Assembly (NCBI RefSeq): GCF_933775445.1
Contig: NC_065877.1
Span: 9,300,001-9,364,000 of the forward strand
DNA length: 64,000 bases
Direction: 5' to 3'
From: Argentina anserina
Taxonomy: Eukaryota > Streptophyta > Magnoliopsida > Rosales > Rosaceae
Shown here: positions 49,065-59,742 of the stretch, piece after piece
Layout of the letters: each line of letters opens with the position of its first letter
How positions within the stretch are numbered: the first letter of the stretch is position 1
Notes under the pieces: generated by a model
The model's input: only the letters and a program-made list of their open reading frames with translations
Told to the model about the DNA's origin: nothing
Database searches by the model: none
Made by a program: the position numbers and the translations under genes

Positions 49065-49532
49065 AGAGTATGAGCACCAGCAGCACCTAAGTCACGTGAC
49101 AGATGTCAAAACTTGCATGGCTAGCATGTGGCATTCATATGCACCTCTCCACACCCAAATTCTTCATATTTATTTCAAAACAACGGATATAAAGCACCCA
49201 TGATTTCTCATCTCTGTAGGTTGGAATCCAATCGTACAAGAAGCAACAAGCTTAAGCTATGAAATCCATGATTAAATTTCATCTCTATCTGACTATCTTA
49301 TCAATTACATCTATATTTCTTCGATTCCGTTGAACTATGTTTCATGTCCTGGGAATTATGAAAGCTAGTTGCATGGGATTTAGTACCAGCTTTAGATGTC
49401 TCTAGATGATTTGATGTGGGGACCACGAAGAAAATGTCTTTGGGATTCAATCAGTACCATCCAACGGCGGACCTGTTTGAAGGGCGAGCTGGGCTCAAGT
49501 CCATAGTGATTTGTATGTTAAAATCTTTAAGT
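49065..49532. other. Spacer between elements
   Basis: No gene or repeat border recognised. Confidence 0.4.
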
Positions 49533-49715
49533 TGTTCTAGGAGAATTATTATTCTACCATTTTGTGTGTCTTAGTTTAATAGGTTTCATGTTATGAGATA
49601 GATTAGCATCTCTGTAATAGATTAGGACTCTGAATCCTACGAGATTGTGTTTTGTAATGCCTATATATAGACCCTCATATCATTCAATAAAGATACACTT
49701 TTTCATCATGCAACA
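49533..49715 (+). repeat. 5' LTR of the nested-host Copia
   Basis: Starts TGTTCTAGGAGAATTAT and ends CATCATGCAACA. CCTATATATAGA serves as a likely TATA core and TCAATAAAGATACA as a likely polyadenylation region. Confidence 0.9.
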
Positions 49716-49830
49716 CGTTATCACGCACTTTGCCCTAAAACTCTGAACATTTAGAGCCTTAGAAATTTTTTTCCTCCCGCCGGCCGCCTTTGTCTCCGGC
49801 CTCCGGCAACCTCCTCGTCGGCTACAGCCC

Positions 49831-50130
49831 CTGCCCGCCGCTCCTACTCGCCGCTGCTGCAGACCTCCATGCAGCCTTCTGCCGACCCCTGCAACCCCTC
49901 CCCTGTAGTCCCTGCCGATCCCTGCAACCCCTGCCCGCCGCTCCTACTCGCCGCTGCTGCAGACCTCCATGCAGCTTTCTGCCGACCCCTGCAACCCCTC
50001 CCCTGTAGTCCCTGCCGATCCCTGCAACCCCTGCCCGCCGCTCCTACTCGCCGCTATTGCAGACCTCCATGCAGCCTTCTGCCGACCCCTGCAACCCCTC
50101 CCCTGTAGTCCCTGCCGATCCCTGCAACCC
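49831..50130 (+). repeat. 100-bp tandem repeat, three units, in the Copia leader
   Basis: Units start at 49831, 49931 and 50031 with CTGCCCGCCGCTCCTACTCG and are nearly identical. They are C-rich, unlike the surrounding AT-rich DNA. As 100 is not a multiple of three, successive units are read in successive frames, giving long Pro/Cys-rich frames that are probably not proteins. Confidence 0.95.
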
Positions 50131-50139
50131 CTTCCCGCA

Positions 50140-50303
50140 GCCCCTGCAGACCCCCGCAGCCCCGTAGCTCCGTAGGGTCTCCTCCGCATTTGCTCCGCCA
50201 AATCATCTTTTTGCCACGCAAGCCCCTGCAGACCCCCGCAGCCCCGCAGCTCCATAGGGTCTCCTCTGCATTTGCTCCGCCAAATCATCTTTTTGCCACG
50301 CAA
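50140..50303 (+). repeat. 82-bp tandem repeat, two units
   Basis: Copies at 50140-50221 and 50222-50303 start GCCCCTGCAGACCCCCGCAG and end TTTTTGCCACGCAA, with few differences. They directly follow the 100-bp array. Confidence 0.93.
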
Positions 50304-53231
50304 GTCTCCGCATCAAAGCCTTCAAGATTGCTCCCCCCCCCCGCCGGCGTATATTCACGCAAGATACGCGAACTTCACAAGTAAAGTCTTCGCTCAAGAG
50401 AAGCTACTCTCGTCATCTCCACACCTTCAAAGGTAAATTTTTCATTAACGTTCCCGCTTTTGAACATATATATATAAATTATCGGGCGCTATTAGCCTTC
50501 TTCATGTCTTTTTTCCGGCCTTTCTTATAACGCCGATGACAATAAAGAGGGATATGATTCCCCTCTTGGTCGACGTTTTTCGTGTGACGGTCCTGGGAGT
50601 CACGTTATTATTTAAAGGAAAAAAATCGATTTCGTGTGGTTGTCTGAGTACACCGCTGTTTTGGGTGCGATCATGAGAATCGCCGATATGCATCGATTAT
50701 TTTGTGAGCACATACATCACAACCCTTCTAATTCCGGTTACATACTTGTATAGTTTCGATTATTTGAAACCTATACAACACTCGTTTCTTATGGATGCGT
50801 CGGCATCGCGACTATTATTTGAATGTTTGAGTTTTCTTAAACTCATGTCTATAAAGGAGAATCTCAAAGTCGACGTACTCATTTATTTGAGATGAAATCC
50901 ATTACTCTGAAGTAACATTATTTGCTGACAAAAGATCTCAAAAATAGCAAATTATATGGGACACACTTAAAATGATTCAATAAACGTCTATGACGTTGTA
51001 TTACCAAAGTTGACCTTGATGAATGCTACACATCCAAGAAACACATGCCATTTTTTGGCACTTGTATCTATTTATTGAGGGAACTTTAGAGATGAAAATG
51101 TAACATTCTTCCATTCTCAAGTAAATAAATTTTTGAGCCTCAAGCTAAGACTCCGCCCGATCTGATATGCAAGATTTTGTTACTACAGACTTTTGATTAG
51201 TCAATCTATTTTGACTATGTTTTATAGTTTACAAGTATGACGTTGGCATTGCCAAGTTTCTTGCTCGACTTTAGCTTAAGTTGTCTATTGGAATTGGAAG
51301 CTTAGTTGTGTTGTATTAAATATTGGCATATTCAATAAAATTTCTCGTATTCCTTGTTTACAAGATGATCTCGTGAGAATTTTATTTTGCCTTGACTTAG
51401 CATGAATGGTCAACGTTTTCAACTCCATGGTTTTTAAATTGGCCACTTTTGGGTTACATGGGACCCCAATAGCACTGCATTGTGAATTTGAACCTTAAAA
51501 TTTGGAAAACGGACCTTGGAACGTCAAAATTGACGTCGTTTTTTCCGGTAGTTTTTACTGCCACATTTTTTAAAGTCCAAATATCACCCGGTTTTGAGTT
51601 ATTTTGACATGGGTTTCTGGTTAATTTTCCGATTTTTCTCCAAGTCATTTCATAGCTCAAACGATGTTATTATTATTGGTGACCACCCGCACCAATTGGA
51701 TGGTTTTTACCACCCTAATTGTTTGGTATTCAACTGCTCCAATACCATGTTTTTCCAACTCTTAAGTTGAAGAATGTAGTTTTATTACCATGTGATACAT
51801 TCGATGGGATTGGACTTTGTTTTAATACCTCTTCTTACAATATTCTACGGTGTATTTTCTAAAGAAGTTCACCGTGTTGTTGACTCTCTTAATTTTATTT
51901 TGAGAATGTCCCATCGTGAAATCGAGTGTCTTGCTAATTGCGTAACCACCCACACTGTTCTACAACGTAGGTAGTTGTTTTACGGATCTCGTGCGAAGAT
52001 GTTTTATATATTCGTGCCTTGCTAAGTTTTCAAAGGCCCTACATGCCACTGATGAATTGTCATCTTGATATTTGTGTTAAGAATGGAGAGGAATAAATAT
52101 GTCAGATTTAATTGACAATAGTTTTTTAAAACTTCGGCAGTAGCTTTGTTAGCCTATAGCAGTAGATTTATGTAACTCAACATTCTTTGAATCATGGGTT
52201 CAGTTTTGCTGTCTTCTTAGTTTTGACATGATCCTTTTTGGTCATTTTGAACGAGATATGATGATTCGAGTTCTTTGAAATTCACATGATCATCTATTTT
52301 TCATGTTCACGAAGCGATTGGAAAACCACCTCACCCGTGCTCCACACGGTGAGGTCGTGCCTATCCGTGCCAAGCACGGTCAGGCGAGCTTGCCCATCTC
52401 GGCTAGGGCTGGCATGGTACGGTAAACAAAATTTTATTACCATTACCAACCACCAAAGTCGGTATACCGACATGTTGGTACGGTACGGTACATGTTGGTA
52501 CGGTTGGGCTTTTACCAACATTAAATTGGGCCAGTTTTTTCATGAAAAATAAGACCTGACCCAAATCTTTTAGGGGTTTCCTGCTATGAAATAATCAACA
52601 AAGAGTTATAAAACCAATTTAACAAGGTTCATACAAGTGAATCATACAACATTACAACCACAAAATCACAAATACAGTTCAAAACTTCAAATTGTTCAAT
52701 AACACATTAACAAATCACAAACATAGTTGAGAACAAGCTGTTGGACTGCTGGACTACTGCAAGGCTGCAGGTTGCTTATCTGCCTAGATGCCTAGTCATC
52801 CAACCATCCCTTGTAGTTCACTAGTTCTTCAGTTCTTCTGCCATTAACAAACAAGAAAACACAAAACTGAGAGAAAGGTGTAGTATGCAGCAAGCCAACA
52901 ACCTATAGTATGCAGCAATGCAATAATTTAGCAGCTAATTAACACCCAGATGGTGAAACACTGAAACATGATGAGCTGTGAATGAAGACACTAATGGCAG
53001 CTAATCAATCTTTCATACAGTGACCCCAATTGTAGCCCTAGTTCAAGACCCACAGAACTATAAAGAAAAACAAAACAACCATATGAAAAATGGATCACAA
53101 ACCTCAATTGACTGCTACACACTATTTTGCCCAAAACTTCCAATAAGCTCTATTGGGGTTGGTGCCTCAAAAACTTGACCATCATTGAAACCACTTTCTG
53201 TAAAAAAAAAACCAAATTCACATAGTTATAA

Positions 53232-53296
<65 letters not shown>
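53232..53296. repeat. (AAT)n microsatellite
   Basis: About 21 perfect units just downstream of the transposase stop, inside the hAT transposon. Confidence 0.93.
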
Positions 53297-53333
53297 GGTA
53301 TGATATTTCATATCAATTCACAATGTAAAAAGT

Positions 53334-55659
53334 CTAGTTACCTCTCTCAAGTTCTTCTAACTCATAGTAAAATTTTAGGTCTTCTTCAGTAGGATCCCTG
53401 TATAGGTTTGGTGGATCGGCCCTTAGCCAATCACTAGTGCACACAAGGGCCTCCACCATTCTCGGTGTCAATGATGCTCTAAAAGGATCAACAACTCTAT
53501 CACGTAAACTAAATGCATTTTCAGATGCCACTGTTGAGCAAGGAATAGCAAATATATCCTTGGCCAGCTTTGATAGCACTGGATAGGTTGCCTCATTGCC
53601 TTTCCACCACTTAGCAATTTCAAAACCCTTAGATAGAAGGTTGACATATCTATCAGATAAGTACTGATCAACTTAATTTCTTATGCACAAAGATTGCTCA
53701 GCCACCCTCTCCCTAGCTATCTCCCTGCTAACTTCATCGAGTTCATCCAAATCTTCAATTTCCATTTCAGCCATATCACTACTAGAAGCATGCCCAATCA
53801 TATCAATATTTTCTTCACCTTTATATTAATTATACATCTTCATCAAGACCTTCTTCAAGTCAGCTTCTATGGATTCAATTACTTGGGGACTTGTTTTTAC
53901 TTTTTTCATTGGCACTTTAGCCCATTGCAACTTGTATCTTGGGTCCAAAACATTAGCTATCATGACAACCTTGTTCACCACCTCAAAGCTGCCCCAATAC
54001 TTGTCAAACTTAGCCTTCATAGACAAAGCAACTTTCTTCAAAACCGGATCAGGAGAGTCACAAGCCTTGTCAATCTCAGTCTGCAATGTAATCATCTCCA
54101 CAAATAATATGTTTGTAGTCACTGATTTCCATGCACTCAACTTAATAGTAGCTTCATAAAATTTCTTCAAAAACAAACAAAACGATTCAGCATCCCTCCA
54201 GTTTTCATAATTCGGTGGTCCAATCTTATCCTCAAAATAGCTTCTAAATAAAGCATCTTCTTCTGCCATCCTCCCAAAAACAGCTTCATATTTCAAAGCA
54301 GCTTGCAGCATAAGAAATGTGTTGTTCCATCTTGTTATAACATCTAATGGAACATTTGCATTAGCCATGCATTGCTCCAAACCAGCAAACTCCCTAAACT
54401 TATCAAGCCTAGCAGATGAGCTCCTAACATACTTTGCACAATTCCATATTGTTGTAATCCCCTTTTCCAATTCCTTCAAACCATCCTTAACCAAAGTCTT
54501 GTAACCCTTCAACCTTCTCTTCATGTATTGCACTGCCACATCATTAGCAGATGTATTATCGATAGTGATGGAAAACACTTTTGAGATCTCCCATTGCCTC
54601 AAACATTGCTCCACCGCTCTACCAATATCATCACCTTTGTGACTGACAATTGGACAAAAGTTTATGATTCTTTTGTGCAATTTCCAGTCAACATCCATAA
54701 AATGAGCTGTAACAACCATGTAGTTGATGTTTTGTATCGATGTCCAAGTGTCTGCGGTGATTGAAATCCTTGTGTCTGATGCCTTCAAGCCATTCAACAA
54801 AATTGTCTTCTTATGATTAAATTTATCTAATACACTCTTGGCAACCTGCCTTCTATTTAATATAATCCAATGCGGTTGTAATTCATTAACAAAAGCCTTC
54901 AAACCATCATTCTCCACATGCCTAAAGGGTAGTTCATCCTTTATTATCATCTCTATACACAGATCATTAATCCTCTGTTTGTTAAACCTATGAGGTTTTC
55001 CTCCAGACACATTATTTAAGTTTAGCTTGGCATGTTTAGAATCAGATTCAGAAGTTTGCTTGTTTGCTTCGCCATACATTTGGTGTGACTCACATTTCCT
55101 CACATGGTTCCACATTGAACTTGTCCCATTTCTCCTAACTGCACACAATACCTCAGTACCACAAGTGTTGCAGGTGCACCATTCCAGATCTACTTCACCA
55201 TTTGGTGCCCTACATCGAGTAAAGAATTCCCAAAGACGACTTTTGTTCACAGGTTCTTTTATTTTTCTTCCACAAGAAGGATGTGAGCTACTTTCTGGTT
55301 GAGATTCATGTTGAGGTTCAGGGGCAGGGGTAGGAGGAGGAGGGCGTGGAGGTAGTTCAGGGGCAGGGGGAGGTCCTAATAGGGATATGTTTCTGTGTTC
55401 CTCTACATGTGCGGTCGATTGAACAGATGGAGATGAGCTACTAGTTCTACTATGAGACAATGTTGTATCCACTATGAAAATTGAAAAACAAAAAACAATA
55501 AAAATCCAAACCCTTTGAACAAAAGTACAAAACATAAATTGAGAAAGAGATAGCACCTTGTGCGCCAGTGCCCCTCCCTTGCATGCCTTGCCTACCCCTC
55601 CCTAATGCGCTTCCGATCATCCTAATCCTTTGGCGACCCATCCTCGATCTATAATTCAC
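53334..55659 (-). pseudogene. hAT transposase (BED finger, DDE core, hATC), two nonsense codons
   Basis: Exon 1 (55659-55557, Arg/Gly-rich) joins across an 85-base GT-AG intron to exon 2 (55471-53334) in phase. A proline-rich linker precedes a BED zinc finger: RLWEFFTRC, CTCNTC, then WNHVRKC. The core includes RISITADTWTS and WIILNRRQVAKSVLDKFN. At the end, the hATC dimerisation domain shows ASENAFSLRDRVVDPFRASL and MVEALVCTSDWLR. Two in-frame TAA codons, at 53826-53828 and near 53674, lie between core and hATC; the frame is otherwise continuous to the stop at 53334. The class resembles RICESLEEPER/DAYSLEEPER-type plant hATs. As it stands only a protein without hATC could be made, expected to be inactive. 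Confidence 0.9.
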
Positions 55660-56639
55660 ACACAGAAATAAGGAGAGTTATCGAGCTCAAAAACCTAGAA
55701 ATCTAGAAAGAGGGAGAGTTATCTAAGAGAGAATCAAATTAAAGCTCAAATCAAAGCTCAAATCGAAGTTCAATTACCTGTGCGAGAGAAGTCGAGAGAG
55801 GTCGAGCTTGTCTGAGGTCAGCGACGAGCTTGTCTGAGAGAGATGGAAGAGATCTGGTCGGAGATCGAAGAGAATTAAGAGAATCGAGAGAGATCGAGAG
55901 ACTAGAGAGGCAGCGACTTAGAGTGGTTGATCTCGAGAGGAAGCGACGGAGACGGCTGAGAGTGGTCGAGCTTGAGAGTAAGCGAGAGTGAGAGTAGGAA
56001 CCAGAGAGGGCTGAGAGACAGAGAGAGTGAGAGGCGCTGAAGGCTGAAGCTGCGAATGAGGTATGACTGTATGAGGAAATTAACTGTCGGTACAGTAATT
56101 ACCGTGGTAATGAAAATCTATTACCGTACCATACCGCCAGGTCTATAATTGGTACGGTAACCAACCGCAAAAGTCGGTAACCGACTATGTCAGTTACCAA
56201 TTTAATTGGCTTGGTTGGTTTTGCGGTAATCGCGGTAAATTCTCAAACCATGCCAGCCCTACTCTCGGCGGCTCCATAGCATTCAGGCTGTTGGTGGCGG
56301 CATCCCCTCCTTCACATGAGCTTGTGATGCCTCCCGTGTTTTCTAATGCATCTATGAAAATCTCGGATGCCCATTGCTCATTTTACAAAGCTTGTTCTCT
56401 TGATAGATTTCAAAGAAGTCCTTATTTGCTAAGGCTCTAACCGAGAACATTCCATTCTTACAAAGTATTTAAGGTGACATTCGTGGACCATATCCAACTG
56501 AATTTGGACATTTTTCGGTATTTTAATGGTATAGGTTAAGAGCATCGACGCGTTGGTCACACGTCGCTTTACTTTCCACATTGAACGTTGTATTTACTAA
56601 AGTTTTTAGCTATGATCATCATACTAAGGGCTCACCACC

Positions 56640-57300
56640 TTTCCCATCCTCTCAAATCTATTTGATTGGATACTGTTGGAGAGTTCACCTCCACGAATTT
56701 GATGATTTCGTTTTGCATGTCTACTGGGATCGTCGTTGAACATATTATTCCTCATGTTCATTCACTGCCGGTATTTGCTTGGAGATATGTAATGATGTTG
56801 CATGCAGCGATACTTATTCGTTTCAGACCCACAACTCACCAAGCGTTTATTGCGTACAGACGGTTACTGGATACGATCCCAACGTTCTTTTCATTGATGC
56901 CTATTTGGTGACGTTGTTAATGTGCCTCCATTTTCATATCTCAGATGGGTCTACTTGAAACGCTTAAGTATTTTGGTTGGTTATGATTTATGAATCACCA
57001 ACACTTGTCCGATATTTCCAATCTACAACCGTGGATATCTATCCTGCGATATTAGCAGATAGTCACTTTGATGAGACATACTTCCCGTCGTTAGGGGGAG
57101 ATATGAATACTCTCATTCCGGTTTTAACGCCAAGAATTATCGTGGTATGACACTATGTCTCATAAAGATCTCGCACTACTCAAAGTGAGCAAATGTGCAA
57201 CGCATTATCGACCTCCAGAAAGTCAAAGATTCGATGCTCAATGACTTTACCGATATTGCGAAAGTGACGAGATCGCACATAAATGTTGTGATGTGATGGT
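56640..57300 (+). pseudogene. Degenerate Copia integrase and pol linker
   Basis: From 56666 the frame reads DTVGEFTSTNLM, then CMSTGIVVEHIIPHVHSLP and AAILIRFRPTTH, recognisable as the integrase core and C-terminal part of a Copia. Near 57070 follows HFDETYFPSL with a GG-D box, then remnants of the SH-LDP and VTRSHI blocks up to about 57285. It is full of stops and shifts. Equivalent blocks occur at 42.7-43.4 kb in the other old Copia, so both belong to a closely related lineage. Confidence 0.8.
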
Positions 57301-57904
57301 AAGGTTGGAACTCTCAGAATATGGGAGAATTTCATATGACCTGGTCCTAGCACCGTTGACACCATTCCTGATAGTGGGAAGGAAGCTGGCGATGACACCA
57401 TCGTACGCTGTGGTGTTGTCGGCGCCCGTGGTATTGCACCACAAAACAAGGGCGGCAAACGCAAAGATAGACTGGTAATGGTCATAGTTTCAGTCTTGGC
57501 TCCTACGTAGATAAGGGGGAGACCATTATTCTTTGGAATCAAAAACTAGAAAGAAGCGAGGTGCGTAGGCACAAGTATTTCGCCCATCATCAAGAGATAT
57601 TCTCTGAACATGTGTATCAACTAAGTTTTTGTGGGACACTACATACTCCTTTTGTTAATGTTAGAGAAGAATAGAAATCTCACAAATTGATCGTATACAG
57701 TGCGCGAATGTGTTTAATAGATTTATCTCCCATGATTGATGATGTATTTGCTTATGCTCTTATTCCGTTGTAAAGTATTAACGACGAGCAACTTGACCGA
57801 AGTGGAAAGAATCAATACAGACTGAACTAGACTTATTATGTTAGTCATTGTTCGTAAGTGTAATGAGAATGGTGAAGTCATGCGATATTTGCAATACCTA
57901 TAGC

Positions 57905-58605
57905 CAATGGTCTAAATAACGGTTATCGGCATCGTATCGGTTTTGTAAAATAAGGATATAACGGGGATATATCGAGACATATCGGATTATATCGGATTTA
58001 TCGTTTTTGCTAATTTTTAATTAAATTTAATATAATTATAAAAATATACATCAAAATATACCAAATAAACTTGAGAAATTAAAACTTATAGAAGTATATC
58101 TACTAAATAAACTTCATAAAAAAATTATTTAATTATTTTGACAATTAAAATACATAAATAATATTAATTAATAAAAATAAAGGTGATCATTCATCATAAA
58201 CTCTCTCGTCATTGAATGTTATCAACGAAACTTTCATTTTTTTTAAATTATTTTTTCAAAACGACGTGGTTTTAAAAAAATATTTTAAGAAAGGGCACCG
58301 ATATATCGGGTCAAACAAAGATGATCATTCATCATAAACGCTCTCGTCATTGAATGTTATCAACAAAATTTTCATTTTCTTTAAATTATTTTTTCAAAAC
58401 AACGTGGTTTTAAAAAAAAAATATTTTAAAAAAAGGGCACCGATATATCGGGTCAAACTCGGTTTGACCCGATATATTGTCATTTGACTTGATTTTTCGG
58501 GTTGACCGATATAATAGACCGATAAGCAACTTATCGTATCGTTTTCTTAATATTAGAGATATATCGGGGATATATCGAGGATATATCGGGATATTTAGAA
58601 CATTG
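57905..58605. mobile_element. 701-bp hAT-type MITE nested in Copia pol
   Basis: The ends CAATGGTCTAAATAACGG and CGGGATATTTAGAACATTG are inverted repeats, and a perfect 8-bp duplication CCTATAGC lies at 57897-57904 and 58606-58613. GATATATCGG motifs crowd both ends. It splits the Copia RT region: YDESYSLVM follows at about 58648. No transposase. The terminal motif matches the 161-bp MITE at 31531. Confidence 0.88.
58184..58459. repeat. 138-bp tandem duplication inside the MITE
   Basis: Units 58184-58321 and 58322-58459 both run from TGATCATTCATCATAAA to CACCGATATATCGGGTCAAA, with about ten differences. Confidence 0.92.
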
Positions 58606-59553
58606 CCTATAGCGCATAGATTGTCTCATTATGCTAGTATTGGCTACGATGAGTCATATTCTCTCGTAATGGTCATAATTGCTTTCCGCTAATTAATCAG
58701 TAGTAGTGTCCATGAAAACTGATTTGCACCATATGATAGTGGTCATTGCATATATGTAAAGGGATCTTGACATAGATATGAGAGTGCCTAAGAGACTTTA
58801 AATGCCTCCAGACCACGGAGAGCTTATGTAACCAGATTGCGACATTCGAGAGAACGTAGTACAATCGGTTGCAAGAACTCATACCCATATGTGTTCATAT
58901 GAAAGCTAATTCTTGATTCTCGATTTTGTCTAAGTACTGATGATGAAGAGATTCAATGAGCTATGGATTCATACATGTAAGTGTTGTTAGGACACTATTG
59001 CTTTCATTATGATGTGATTAACTGTGCGCCTATGCATCGTCATTGGACTTGCATTGCTCATTTGACATGGGTTTAGTTTTACACTTAGTGAACCAACAAA
59101 AATCCTATCCACACCAACACCTCTAGCAGCTCTAGCAACATCAACGTACGCCTTGGTGTAGCAGTCGACACTGGTAGCGTAGAGGATGCGTACGGTTCCG
59201 TCTCAGACCAAAATCAGTCATTCATTGGTACATTCCCCCATTCCTTTGTGAAAGACACATTGAATGTGACAAATCAGAATTTTTCCATTTTCGTAGGTCA
59301 ACTTCAACGAGACCTAAAAGACAGCTCGCTCAATGAAATATAGTGAATTTGGTACGTTTGAAAGGTTTATGTGTCTACTTTCCAGAACACCTACCATTAG
59401 TTCATACTTTCTAGGAACACCAACCATTGTGCTCTTTTTCCCTTCGATCAAGCTTTTGTTTTTACCCAAGAGGTTTTTATTTTACTTGACAAGGTTTTTA
59501 CCGAGGCAACGATGTGTGCACCATGCAACCTAGGCATGCGACACAAGAGGGAG

Positions 59554-59737
59554 TGTTCCGGGAGAATTACTATCATACCCTTGTGTGTGTCTTAGCCTAA
59601 TAGGTTTCATGTTAGGAGATAGATTATCCTTTCTGTAATAGATTAGGACTCTGAATCATACGAGATTGTAGTTTTGTAATGCCTATATATATGCCCGCAT
59701 ATCATTCAATAAAGATACAGTTTTTCATCCTGCAACA
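59554..59737 (+). repeat. 3' LTR of the nested-host Copia
   Basis: Starts TGTTCCGGGAGAATTAC and ends CATCCTGCAACA, right after the ACACAAGAGGGAG polypurine tract. Confidence 0.9.
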
Positions 59738-59742
59738 TAGGT

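Larger units (their letters stand above)
52404..56261 (-). mobile_element. hAT transposon with transposase gene, 3858 bp
   Basis: The ends TAGGGCTGGCATGGTACGG and CAAACCATGCCAGCCCTA form the TIR. The 8-bp flanks ATCTCGGC (52396-52403) and CTCTCGGC (56262-56269) are a target duplication with one mismatch. Subterminal GGTAC/GTTGGTAC and TTACCG motifs recur at both ends. A minus-strand transposase gene fills the centre. The element is inserted in the Copia that spans 49533-59737, upstream of its integrase. Confidence 0.93.
49533..59737 (+). mobile_element. Old Ty1/Copia retrotransposon carrying nested insertions
   Basis: The LTRs are at 49533-49715 (183 bp) and 59554-59737 (184 bp), about 90% identical by eye. 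Flanks are TAAGT (49528-49532) and TAGGT (59738-59742), a target duplication with one mismatch. A primer-site-like CGTTATCACGCAC follows the 5' LTR and ACACAAGAGGGAG precedes the 3' LTR. Subtracting the nested hAT and MITE leaves about 5.6 kb, a normal Copia length. The leader holds tandem arrays, and the interior holds degenerate integrase and RT. Confidence 0.88.

Noticed and set aside
49790..50303. Several long Pro/Cys/Ala-rich frames on both strands
   Set aside because: They are produced by the 100-bp and 82-bp tandem arrays in a retrotransposon leader; each unit is read in a different frame.
53226..53298. CRISPR-like regular repeat
   Set aside because: It is a simple AAT microsatellite with no spacers, in a plant genome.
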